A stretch of 5,446 nucleotides of DNA from the NCBI GenBank assembly GCA_947496905.1, contig CANMEW010000086.1, positions 1-5,446 of the forward strand. Direction: 5' to 3'. Positions 1-5,446 of this stretch are shown in pieces (positions within the stretch are counted from its first letter, which is position 1; the number at the start of each line of letters is the position of its first letter). Both the position numbers and the translations under genes were made by a program. A model generated the notes under the pieces. It saw only the letters and a program-made list of their open reading frames with translations, did no database searches and was not told where the DNA came from. This DNA comes from Rickettsiales bacterium. Its GTDB lineage: Bacteria; Pseudomonadota; Alphaproteobacteria; Rickettsiales; UBA1997.

Positions 1-632
1 CGTTTAGCATGCTTGATTAATTCCACAACCTGACTCGCTGAAGATGAGATTTCATCCTCATCAAGAAAATCAATTTTTTCTCGCGGCGTAAATCCTTCAT
101 ATTTTTCCGGATCAAACATTGCGCCTTGAATATCGATCGGAACCTCTAACCACACCGGACCAACGCGACCTGACTTCGCTTCGTAAATTGCCCGCTCAAC
201 ATGATAACGAACCTCAGCGATGTCACTCAACATCGCCGCATATTTGGTAACTTTTTTAAAAATCGGCAAAGTGTTAAAGCCCTGCAACGCGAATTGGCGA
301 GGCCCCTCCACTATCGCTTGCGAAACTTTCGATTGGCCGGAAACGATGACACAAGGCGATGAATCAACGAGAGCGCCAACTACGCTAGTCAGAGTATTTA
401 AAGCGCCAGGCCCCGCAGTAACGTAAGCCAATCCCAACTTACCCGTGTATCTTCCATAAGCCTCTGCCGCCATAACCACAGATTGTTCGTGATGACAGCA
501 GGTATATTTTTGACGGCCATGTCTGACGATTGAATCGGTCAAATGCATGATCATTCCGCCAGTCACCAAAAACGCGTGTTCCGCGCCATTGTTGAACAAA
601 GAATTATTGATGTAGTCGCTAACTTTTATCAT
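1..632 (-). CDS. ThDP-dependent enzyme, acetolactate synthase/YerE-like, N-terminal part (cut by window edge)
   Basis: The visible 210 residues are the N-terminal pyrimidine-binding domain of a thiamine-diphosphate enzyme of the acetolactate synthase superfamily; the central and cofactor-diphosphate domains lie beyond the window. It starts MIKVSDYINNSLFNNG, followed by FLVTGG (res. 22-27), then HHEQ with the expected catalytic Glu49, EAYGRYTGKLG (57-67), VTAGPGALN (71-79), VSGQ (97-100) and GPVWLEVPIDIQ (158-169). The ATG fits the family start and overlaps the stop of the upstream 3-dehydratase gene as TAATG, with no Shine-Dalgarno sequence, so translation is probably coupled. Known: YerE of Yersinia is such an enzyme and transfers a two-carbon unit from pyruvate to C4 of a CDP-4-keto-3,6-dideoxy sugar. 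Inferred: the cytidylyltransferase and RfbH-like neighbours make that role more likely than branched-chain amino-acid synthesis (IlvB), but the N-terminus alone cannot prove the substrate. Family is sure; function is moderate. Confidence 0.87.
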   Translation of the reverse strand, partial: MIKVSDYINNSLFNNGAEHAFLVTGGMIMHLTDSIVRHGRQKYTCCHHEQSVVMAAEAYGRYTGKLGLAYVTAGPGALNTLTSVVGALVDSSPCVIVSGQSKVSQAIVEGPRQFALQGFNTLPIFKKVTKYAAMLSDIAEVRYHVERAIYEAKSGRVGPVWLEVPIDIQGAMFDPEKYEGFTPREKIDFLDEDEISSSASQVVELIKHAK

Positions 633-1837
633 TATTTTTTGAGAAATAACTCATATGAAGTGTGAATGTGATTGAGCATTTCAGAATTCAAACCGTGGTG
701 ACAAGCAATCAAAATTCCGCCCTCCATAACTTTATCCGCCTCTTTGTAGCCATCTTTCGATTTCACCATTTCGATATTTTTGAAGCCAGGCTGACGCGTA
801 ATATTTCCAGTAAAAACAACTCGGGTTTGAATGTTGCGCTTCTCTAAAAATATCTGCATTTCCTCCCTAGTGAAAGGTGCGCCGCTTCTGATAGTTAAAG
901 GATAGGCAAGCCATCCCGTTCTAACATTTTCTGTCTGTTTTGGTAGAATGAAGAGATCTTCGTATTTCTTAAAAAAGCGATTATGGGCGTTAAAATTGAC
1001 GATTCTTTCGTCGATATTTTTTTGTAATTTGCTTAATTGCACCAAACCAAATGCCGCCCCCATTTCAGACGGCTCTAGGTTGTGTCCAATTTCTTCAAAG
1101 ATGAATTTTTTGTCGTAACTGATGCCATCAACCTTGATGTTGAATCTGTTTTCGATTGCTTCTGATTCAACATAGAGTGACGAACTTCTGCCCCATGAGC
1201 GCAATAATCTGACTCGCCTTGCTTGTTCATCATCATTCAAGCAGATCATACCACCATTGCCCGCGCAGTTAATTAAATGCGAGCCGTAAAAGCTGGTGAT
1301 GCTCACATCGCTGTGATGTCCGATTGATTTTTTGTTGATCAAGCCACCAAGAGTATCTGCCGAATCTTCAATGATTTTGAGATTATGTTTTTTGATGAGC
1401 GGTAATATCTCTTCCCAATTCACAATATTTCCAAGCAAGTGCGGAGCCACGATTGCCTTGGTTTTGTTGGTGATCGCCTTTTCGATTTTAGCAATATCTA
1501 TGCAATAGGTTCCTTCGCAAACGTCGATGAAAACCGGCACTAATCCATTTCTAACAATGTAACTGACTGTCGTAGAAAAAGTGAGAACTGGCGTGATGAT
1601 TTCGCTGCCTTTTGGAAAATCCATCACCTCCATCGCTAACATTAAAGCGGAAGATCCCGAGTTGACCATAATGCCGTGTTTCTTATCAAACATCTTAGCA
1701 ACTTTCGCTTCAAACTCTCGGACATTTTTACCCATTTGTGTTGAGGTTTTCAAAACCTTCACCACCGCATCAATCTCCTCTCTACCGTGAACGGTCATGC
1801 CGTAAGGAACGTGAATATATTTTTCTCTTTCAGTCAT
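632..1837 (-). CDS. RfbH-like CDP-4-keto-6-deoxyhexose 3-dehydratase, Fe-S-less (DegT/DnrJ/EryC1/StrS fold), copy 1
   Basis: A 401-residue PLP-fold type I protein, full length for the DegT family but shorter than the roughly 437 residues of Salmonella RfbH, mostly at the N-terminus. Visible landmarks are the phosphate-binding NSGSSA (res. 59-64), TPVLTFSTTV (82-91), LLGNIVNW (134-141), IIEDSADTLG with the PLP-ring Asp158, SFYGSH (182-187), RSWGRSSS (213-220) and GNITRQP (344-350). His187 sits where aminotransferases have the Schiff-base lysine, as in 3-dehydrases E1/RfbH and ColD, so C3 deoxygenation of a 4-keto-6-deoxy sugar is expected rather than transamination. The [2Fe-2S] cysteines of E1 are absent: EDCCD is EDSAD and the DCYC region is SSSL. 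The usual GEGG is GNGG (193-196). The gene begins 3 nt after the rfbF stop and ends in a TAATG overlap with the ThDP gene, which would use its product. The CDP-sugar substrate is inferred from context. Confidence 0.88.
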   Translation of the reverse strand: MTEREKYIHVPYGMTVHGREEIDAVVKVLKTSTQMGKNVREFEAKVAKMFDKKHGIMVNSGSSALMLAMEVMDFPKGSEIITPVLTFSTTVSYIVRNGLVPVFIDVCEGTYCIDIAKIEKAITNKTKAIVAPHLLGNIVNWEEILPLIKKHNLKIIEDSADTLGGLINKKSIGHHSDVSITSFYGSHLINCAGNGGMICLNDDEQARRVRLLRSWGRSSSLYVESEAIENRFNIKVDGISYDKKFIFEEIGHNLEPSEMGAAFGLVQLSKLQKNIDERIVNFNAHNRFFKKYEDLFILPKQTENVRTGWLAYPLTIRSGAPFTREEMQIFLEKRNIQTRVVFTGNITRQPGFKNIEMVKSKDGYKEADKVMEGGILIACHHGLNSEMLNHIHTSYELFLKK

Positions 1838-1840
1838 ATT

Positions 1841-2617
1841 TTACCAAATTTTCCAAGGGGCTTTTTTCAAATCCCACAAATTTTCGAGATAAATCTTGTC
1901 GCGCTGAGTATCCATCGCATACCAAAAATCTTCATGCTTGAAAGACATTAGCTGACGATCTGAGGCCAGGTTTTTCAAGGGCTCTTGCTCAAGAATTACT
2001 GAATCACCTTCGGGGATGTAATCAAAAACTTTCGGTGAAAAAATAAAAAATCCGCCATTGACGTAATTGCCATCACCAGATGGTTTTTCGTGAAAATCGT
2101 GAATGGTTTTATCGTCATCAGAAATTCCCAAAACGCCAAATCGACCTGCTGGCTTGACTGCCGTCAGGGTTGCGACTTTTTCATGAGATTTATGAAACTT
2201 GATTGCTTCGGTAATATTCACGTCGCAAACACCGTCGCCGTAAGTCAGGCAAAAATCTTCGTCACCAACATATTTTTGGATTTTTTTGATGCGCGCACCA
2301 GTCATCGCGTGCTCACCAGTTTCAACAAGAGTAACTTTCCAATCTTCGGAAGAATTGCTGTGAATGATTTGAGTATTGTTCGCCAAATCGAAGGTGATGT
2401 CCGACATGTGGCGGTAATAGTTAGCAAAATATTCCTTCACCACGTAGCCCTTGTAACCCAAGCAAACCACAAATTCTTTGATGCCGTGAGCCGCGTAAAT
2501 TTTCATGATGTGCCACAAAATTGGCTTGCCGCCAATTTCAACCATCGGCTTTGGCTTGAGACCAGTCTCTTCGCTAAGCCTTGTGCCAAGCCCGCCGGCG
2601 AGGATTACTGCTTTCAT
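1841..2617 (-). CDS. rfbF: Glucose-1-phosphate cytidylyltransferase (RfbF/DdhA)
   Basis: This enzyme makes CDP-glucose from CTP and glucose 1-phosphate, the committed step toward CDP-linked 3,6-dideoxyhexoses, in the cytoplasm. The 258-residue product matches the family length of about 257. It opens with the nucleotidyltransferase signature MKAVILAGGLGTRLSEET and KPKPMVEIGGKPILWHIM (res. 21-38). The block KGYVVKEYFANYY (56-68) is typical of RfbF and less so of RmlA or GalU. TYGDGV (125-130) supplies the metal-binding Asp128; EKP (177-179), VNGGFFIF (186-193) and MDT (235-237) complete the active site. The ATG is fixed by the invariant N-terminus, has no Shine-Dalgarno sequence, and lies in an ATGA overlap with the upstream SDR gene, so translational coupling is likely. 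Its presence is the strongest evidence that the neighbouring sugar enzymes act on CDP rather than dTDP or GDP sugars. Confidence 0.95.
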   Translation of the reverse strand: MKAVILAGGLGTRLSEETGLKPKPMVEIGGKPILWHIMKIYAAHGIKEFVVCLGYKGYVVKEYFANYYRHMSDITFDLANNTQIIHSNSSEDWKVTLVETGEHAMTGARIKKIQKYVGDEDFCLTYGDGVCDVNITEAIKFHKSHEKVATLTAVKPAGRFGVLGISDDDKTIHDFHEKPSGDGNYVNGGFFIFSPKVFDYIPEGDSVILEQEPLKNLASDRQLMSFKHEDFWYAMDTQRDKIYLENLWDLKKAPWKIW

Positions 2618-3663
2618 AAATTTTTATTATTTTGATACCAAAGGAAGGTGTTTTTTATCGCTTTTTCTAAGGAAGTATATTCCTCCAAACCCAACTCCTG
2701 CCTAACTTTTTCGTTAGAAGGAATGTAACGCGAACTAGAAGAAGTATTGAATCCACCATTGTCCGAAAAAACAATTTTTGATTCTGAGGACAGAGTTTTA
2801 ACGACCAAATCAGCAAGATCTGTTATTAAAATTTCTTTCTGCGATCCAACGTTAAAGACCGAATTATTTGGCGATGCGATTAAAATTCGTAGAAGCCAAA
2901 TCACCAAATCAATCGAGTAAAGATAAGAGCGATAAGTCTGCGTTCTTGAGTTTAGAGTTACGTCTCTGCTCGCTGCAACGTCACGAATAAAATTTCCAAT
3001 CGCGTAATGACCGTCAAAATTCATGTAAGGCCCAACGAAGCTAAAACAGCGCGCGACAGATGTATGAACGCCGTGAGCGGAAGAATAAATTGAGCACAAA
3101 GTCTCACCTAATCTTTTTGCTTCGCCATAAACTGAAGAAATTTTTTGCAAATCCGGCGCGGATAAATCGCTCTCCTGGCGCAACTCAACATCAAGATTTT
3201 GTGCGCCGTAAATTGCGCCAGAGCTTAAATATAAAAATCTGCAACCCTTGTTCTGTCTAGCAATTTCAAGCATGTTGAGCGTGCCTTGGTAATTTTCTTC
3301 GAGAAGTTTTTGCGGAGAATTTTTTAATTTTTCTGCGGAGGTGTCGCAAGCGGCGTGAATAACGTAATCAACTTTTTGAGCAAAATCTTTGAGCTCAGAA
3401 ATGTCCGATTGGATCGGAAAAATTTTAGAGGAATTAAGCAGAGGAAATTTTTTCTGAAAACTTATTACATCCCTTGAAAGTGCGTAAATCGTGAGATCAA
3501 GTCCATTGCGCTCATCAAGATGCACAAGAATTTCCAACAAACATCTACCAAAAAACCCACTCGCACCAGAAATAAAAATCGACTTATTTTTCAACTGAAC
3601 AAGCAGATCGGAGAGCTTTGATTGCACAAGCTCTAGATCTGATTTTTCGATTGAAAAATTCAT
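2614..3663 (-). CDS. NAD(P)-dependent epimerase/dehydratase family protein (extended SDR), probable nucleotide-sugar reductase or epimerase
   Basis: A 349-residue extended short-chain dehydrogenase. The Rossmann glycine motif is GASGFFG (res. 33-39), set about 30 residues in from the start, so there is a longer N-terminal lead than usual. VIHAAC (101-106), YLSSGAIYG (145-153) and the catalytic YGEAK (Tyr179, Lys183) follow. RCFSFVGPYM (205-214), AIGNFIRD (221-228) and YRSYLYSIDLV (244-254) form the sugar-nucleotide-binding part seen in dTDP-glucose 4,6-dehydratase-like and NDP-sugar 4-reductase or epimerase proteins. It does not look like CDP-glucose 4,6-dehydratase RfbG, so that step is still missing here. 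In this operon it could reduce a 4-keto-3,6-dideoxy sugar (as abequose or paratose synthase does), reduce the acetyl branch made by a YerE-like enzyme, or epimerise; the sequence does not decide. It overlaps the upstream gene as TAATG and the downstream rfbF as ATGA. The fold is sure, the reaction is not. Confidence 0.88.
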   Translation of the reverse strand: MNFSIEKSDLELVQSKLSDLLVQLKNKSIFISGASGFFGRCLLEILVHLDERNGLDLTIYALSRDVISFQKKFPLLNSSKIFPIQSDISELKDFAQKVDYVIHAACDTSAEKLKNSPQKLLEENYQGTLNMLEIARQNKGCRFLYLSSGAIYGAQNLDVELRQESDLSAPDLQKISSVYGEAKRLGETLCSIYSSAHGVHTSVARCFSFVGPYMNFDGHYAIGNFIRDVAASRDVTLNSRTQTYRSYLYSIDLVIWLLRILIASPNNSVFNVGSQKEILITDLADLVVKTLSSESKIVFSDNGGFNTSSSSRYIPSNEKVRQELGLEEYTSLEKAIKNTFLWYQNNKNL

Positions 3664-4856
3664 TATTTTTTAGTCTGCAAAAAATCTTCGATTGTCGAAT
3701 GCATGTACGTAATCATCTCTTCATTCAAACCGTGGTGACAAGCAAGCAAAGTGCCGCCACGCATCACGTTATCGGAATTAGCGAGATTTGCAGCTTTGCG
3801 CATTTCAATATTTTTAAAACCAGGCTGACGTGTGATATTTCCGGTAAAGAGAACACGGGTTTGAACATTTCTTTTTTCCAAGAAAATTTGGAAGTCGCGA
3901 CGTTCGAAAGGCGCTGAGTCTTTAACAATAATTGGAAAAGCTAACCAGCCAGTTCGAGTATTTTTCGTCTCTTCAGGCAGTGTAAAAAACTCTTCATATT
4001 TTTTGAAAAAGTTTGTTTGTGTTTGGTAATTTTTACGACGTGTATCGATGTTATTTTCCAAATCATTAAGTTGTTCGAGACCAAATGCTGCGCCGATTTC
4101 AGAGCCTTCTAAATTATAGCCGATAGATTCAAAAACGAATTTTGCGTCGTAATTAATTCCATCAATATCAACGTTAAAACGGTTCTCGATTGCTTCAGAT
4201 TTTTCGTCAAAAATTGATGAGCTGCGACCCCAAGAACGCAGAAGTTTAGAATTTTTTACATGCTCTTCATCATTGATGCAAAGCGCACCGCCATTGCCGG
4301 CGCAGTTGATGATGTGCGATCCGTAAAAACTGGTGATCGACATGTCAGACCAAGCACCACTTGATTTGCCGTTTAGAGTTGATCCTAAAGCATCAGCAGA
4401 ATCTTCGATTATTCTTAAATTATATTTCTTGGCGATCTCGGCAATTTTGTCCCACTCGCAAATATTTCCGATCAAGTTTGGCGCGAGAATTGCCACGGTT
4501 TTTGGCGAAATCATTTCTTCAATTTTTGCCGGATCGATGCAGAAATCAGCAAAACCAACATCAACAAAAACCGGGATCAAACCTGCTTTCACGATACAGC
4601 CAACAGTCGTTGAAAATGTAAGCGCGGGAGTGATTACTTCAGAACCTTTTTCAAAACCAAAAGCTTCAACACCAATGTAAAGCGCGGAAGAGCCAGAGTT
4701 AACGTAGAGGCAATGTTTTTTTGCAAAAAGTGCAGCGATTTTTGCTTCAAATTCGCGCGCATATTTTCCCATTTGCGTGCCTTCTTTCAGGCATTTTACG
4801 ACGGCATCAATTTCCTTTTTACCATAAACGGTTTTGGCGTAAGAGACGGAGATCAT
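3663..4856 (-). CDS. RfbH-like sugar 3-dehydratase, Fe-S-less (DegT/DnrJ/EryC1/StrS fold), copy 2
   Basis: A 397-residue paralogue of the protein at 632-1837; by eye more than half of the residues match, with a nearly identical core. It has NSGSSA (res. 53-58), TPALTFSTTV (76-85), LIGNICEW (128-135), IIEDSADALG with Asp152, SFYGSH with His181 in place of the PLP lysine, NCAGNGG (184-190), RSWGRSSS (207-214), SEAIENRF (220-227) and GNITRQP (339-345). As in the other copy, the Fe-S cysteines of E1/RfbH are serine or other residues; the remaining cysteines (such as Cys22, Cys87, Cys133) do not match the E1 ligand spacing. It is the first gene after the palindrome and may open a transcription unit. 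Its ATG fits the family start; the leader ATTTAAATTA has no Shine-Dalgarno sequence. Its stop overlaps the SDR start as TAATG. It may share the substrate of copy 1, act on a second sugar, or form a hetero-oligomer with it; none of this can be decided here. Confidence 0.88.
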   Translation of the reverse strand: MISVSYAKTVYGKKEIDAVVKCLKEGTQMGKYAREFEAKIAALFAKKHCLYVNSGSSALYIGVEAFGFEKGSEVITPALTFSTTVGCIVKAGLIPVFVDVGFADFCIDPAKIEEMISPKTVAILAPNLIGNICEWDKIAEIAKKYNLRIIEDSADALGSTLNGKSSGAWSDMSITSFYGSHIINCAGNGGALCINDEEHVKNSKLLRSWGRSSSIFDEKSEAIENRFNVDIDGINYDAKFVFESIGYNLEGSEIGAAFGLEQLNDLENNIDTRRKNYQTQTNFFKKYEEFFTLPEETKNTRTGWLAFPIIVKDSAPFERRDFQIFLEKRNVQTRVLFTGNITRQPGFKNIEMRKAANLANSDNVMRGGTLLACHHGLNEEMITYMHSTIEDFLQTKK

Positions 4857-4874
4857 TAATTTAAATTTGAGGTT

Positions 4875-4880
4875 ATTATA
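4875..4880 (-). promoter_or_regulatory. Candidate -10 box TATAAT upstream of the first RfbH-like gene
   Basis: A perfect TATAAT on the minus strand lies 18 bases before the ATG at 4856, just after the palindrome; it would give a leader of about 12 bases. A -35 hexamer 16-18 bases upstream would fall within the palindrome (around 4897-4904) and does not resemble TTGACA, and there is no TGn extension. In such an AT-rich gap the match may be chance, so this is only a candidate. Confidence 0.25.
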
Positions 4881-4972
4881 AAAACGTCATCCCCGCGCAG
4901 GCGGGGATCCAGGAGATGTAATCACTTACTTCGAGCTCGTTATCCTGGATCCCCGCCTGCGCGGGGATGACG
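4880..4972 (-). terminator. Possible intrinsic terminator after the GT10 gene (palindrome plus T5)
   Basis: On the minus strand the GT10 stop codon is followed after 6 nt by the GC-rich palindrome, and its last base is followed directly by TTTTT (complement of 4884-4880). A strong stem followed by a T run has the form of a Rho-independent terminator. The other strand has no T run after the stem, so it would act only on minus-strand transcripts. The T run is short and soon interrupted by A, so leakage into the operon is likely. Confidence 0.4.
4885..4972. repeat. 88-bp nested palindrome, REP/MITE-like doublet
   Basis: Two 30-base arms (4885-4914 and 4943-4972) are perfect reverse complements around a 28-base loop. 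Each arm carries its own smaller palindrome, ATCCCCGC-GCAG-GCGGGGAT (4889-4908, with its mirror at 4949-4968), so the DNA can form one long stem or two short hairpins. The loop holds the 8-base palindrome CGAGCTCG (4932-4939). The arm sequence, starting CGTCATCCCCGC and ending GGGGATCCAGGA, resembles REP-like repeats that occur in many copies in various proteobacterial genomes; this is family resemblance from memory, not a search. It fills most of the 122-base gap between the GT10 gene and the first RfbH-like gene and is much richer in GC than its flanks. No transposase is visible, so if mobile it would need help in trans. Confidence 0.9.
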
Positions 4973-4978
4973 CGTTAC

Positions 4979-5446
4979 TTATTTGCGAATAATTAATTTT
5001 AGTAAAAGAAAATTGTCGGTTAAAGCCAACTGTAATTTGACGAATTTTTTACGCAGAGAATTTCTTATTCTTTGGAAAAAATTCTTTTTCTTTACGATCA
5101 AGAAATCTGGATTTAGCGCCAGAAAATGGTCCCAATTTTTCAAAGAGATCATCTCTTTCTTGCTGTATTTGCCTGCATCTGCAGCAACAATCTCAGAAAT
5201 TAAATTGTAGAGATTGTGCTTATCCATCACTAAATCTTTCGCCTGTAAAATTTTCTCTTTCGATTTTTCGTAAGTATTTTCGGCAATCACTTTTTCGATT
5301 ATCGCAATCGCAGTTTTTGGATGCCTGATGTCAATTTGCGTGAGCATTTCGCGATCGAAATAATCATGAATATTTGGCGCGCCGAAATAGATCGGATATG
5401 CACCAGCCATGAAAGCGTCAGCTAATTTTTCCGTCCAATAATCGTT
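4979..5446 (-). CDS. Glycosyltransferase family 10 (alpha-1,3-fucosyltransferase-like), C-terminal 155 residues
   Basis: Only the C-terminal part is present and the reading frame runs open through the window edge. The first visible residues, NDYWTEKLADAF, then MAGAYPIYFGAPNIHDYF, form the GT10 donor-binding signature (family form Y-x-TEK-x-x-x-AF...GxxPVYxGAPN), which in characterised members binds GDP-fucose. An internal ATG at 5410 falls inside this motif, so it is not the true start. After the catalytic domain the tail (about res. 118-155) is rich in Lys, Arg, Phe and Leu, for example FFQRIRNSLRKKF and FLLLKLIIRK. Such basic, amphipathic tails are known from Helicobacter fucosyltransferases and suggest attachment to the inner face of the membrane. 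It probably adds fucose or a similar deoxy sugar to a growing glycan. The stop codon lies 6 nt before the palindrome at 4885-4972. The gene is more AT-rich (about 34% GC by hand count) than the ThDP gene. Confidence 0.83.
   Translation of the reverse strand, partial: NDYWTEKLADAFMAGAYPIYFGAPNIHDYFDREMLTQIDIRHPKTAIAIIEKVIAENTYEKSKEKILQAKDLVMDKHNLYNLISEIVAADAGKYSKKEMISLKNWDHFLALNPDFLIVKKKNFFQRIRNSLRKKFVKLQLALTDNFLLLKLIIRK

Noticed and set aside
220..426. 68-codon plus-strand open frame
   Set aside because: It is antisense to the conserved ThDP domain and has no support of its own.
1..632. Calling the ThDP gene ilvB (amino-acid biosynthesis)
   Set aside because: No ilvN or ilvC is near, it is coupled to an RfbH-like gene, and the sequence is like ThDP proteins of sugar clusters; the C-terminal half would be needed to settle it.
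2090..2635. 181-codon plus-strand open frame opposite rfbF
   Set aside because: It lies antisense to a full-length conserved gene, and its protein shows no family motif; it is a shadow of rfbF codon use.
2614..3663. Calling the SDR the missing CDP-glucose 4,6-dehydratase (RfbG)
   Set aside because: Its motifs (SSGAIYG, CFSFVGPYM, YRSYLYSIDLV) fit the reductase/epimerase-like group better, and I see no RfbG-specific block; the step is left unassigned.
662..3917. Plus-strand open frames at 662-847 and 3618-3917 that encode similar peptides
   Set aside because: The likeness (QTVVTS...RLT.DIS) is the antisense image of the conserved C-terminal region of the two 3-dehydratase paralogues, so it does not show a real gene pair.
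4333..4680. Plus-strand open frames of 115 and 86 codons opposite the second RfbH-like gene
   Set aside because: They overlap each other in different frames and lie antisense to a conserved gene; no motif is visible.
632..4856. Reading the two DegT-family proteins as PLP aminotransferases
   Set aside because: The Schiff-base lysine is replaced by His in both (SFYGSH), and GNITRQP is typical of RfbH-type dehydrases.
4885..4972. CRISPR array
   Set aside because: There are only two repeat units, in inverted rather than direct orientation, with one 28-base loop and no cas genes.

Overview
The window holds part of a bacterial surface-polysaccharide (O-antigen or capsule-like) gene cluster. Everything I can support as coding lies on the minus strand, so transcription runs from the high coordinates to the low ones. 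In that order the genes are: the C-terminal part of a GT10 (alpha-1,3-fucosyltransferase family) glycosyltransferase (5446-4979, cut by the window edge); a 122-base gap with a striking nested palindrome; an RfbH-like sugar 3-dehydratase (4856-3663); an extended SDR nucleotide-sugar reductase/epimerase (3663-2614); glucose-1-phosphate cytidylyltransferase RfbF (2617-1841); a second RfbH-like 3-dehydratase (1837-632); and the N-terminal third or so of a thiamine-diphosphate (ThDP) enzyme of the acetolactate synthase/YerE kind (632-1, cut by the other edge). The five genes after the palindrome are packed with junctions of TAATG, ATGA, 3 nt and TAATG, which points to one co-translated operon.

Read together, the genes suggest synthesis of a CDP-linked 3,6-dideoxyhexose, perhaps a C4-branched one of the yersiniose type. 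RfbF makes CDP-glucose. A CDP-glucose 4,6-dehydratase (RfbG), not in this window, would make the 4-keto-6-deoxy sugar. One or both RfbH-like proteins would remove the C3 hydroxyl. The ThDP enzyme would add a two-carbon unit from pyruvate at C4, and the SDR would reduce a keto group. The first step is firm from sequence; the rest is inference from family knowledge and gene order.

The most interesting point is that both RfbH-like proteins keep the histidine that replaces the PLP-binding lysine in 3-dehydrases (SFYGSH), and also the GNxTRQP signature of the RfbH/E1 family. Yet both have lost the cysteines that hold the [2Fe-2S] cluster in classical E1: EDCCD is EDSAD, and the DCYC region is SSSL or SSSI. 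No E3-type iron-sulfur reductase is visible either. They may therefore work like ColD (PLP only), but on a CDP sugar. There are two diverged copies in one operon.

The organism cannot be fixed from this window. The cluster suggests a bacterium with a decorated cell surface. None of the five visible start codons has a Shine-Dalgarno sequence; all have A/T-rich leaders. The palindrome, built on GTCATCCCCGC...GCGGGGATCC, resembles REP-like repeats common in many proteobacteria. GC content, counted by hand, is about 47% in the ThDP gene (bases 1-600) and about 34% in the GT10 gene (bases 4981-5400). There is no gene-free stretch longer than 122 bases, and I see no RNA gene, CRISPR array or transposase.
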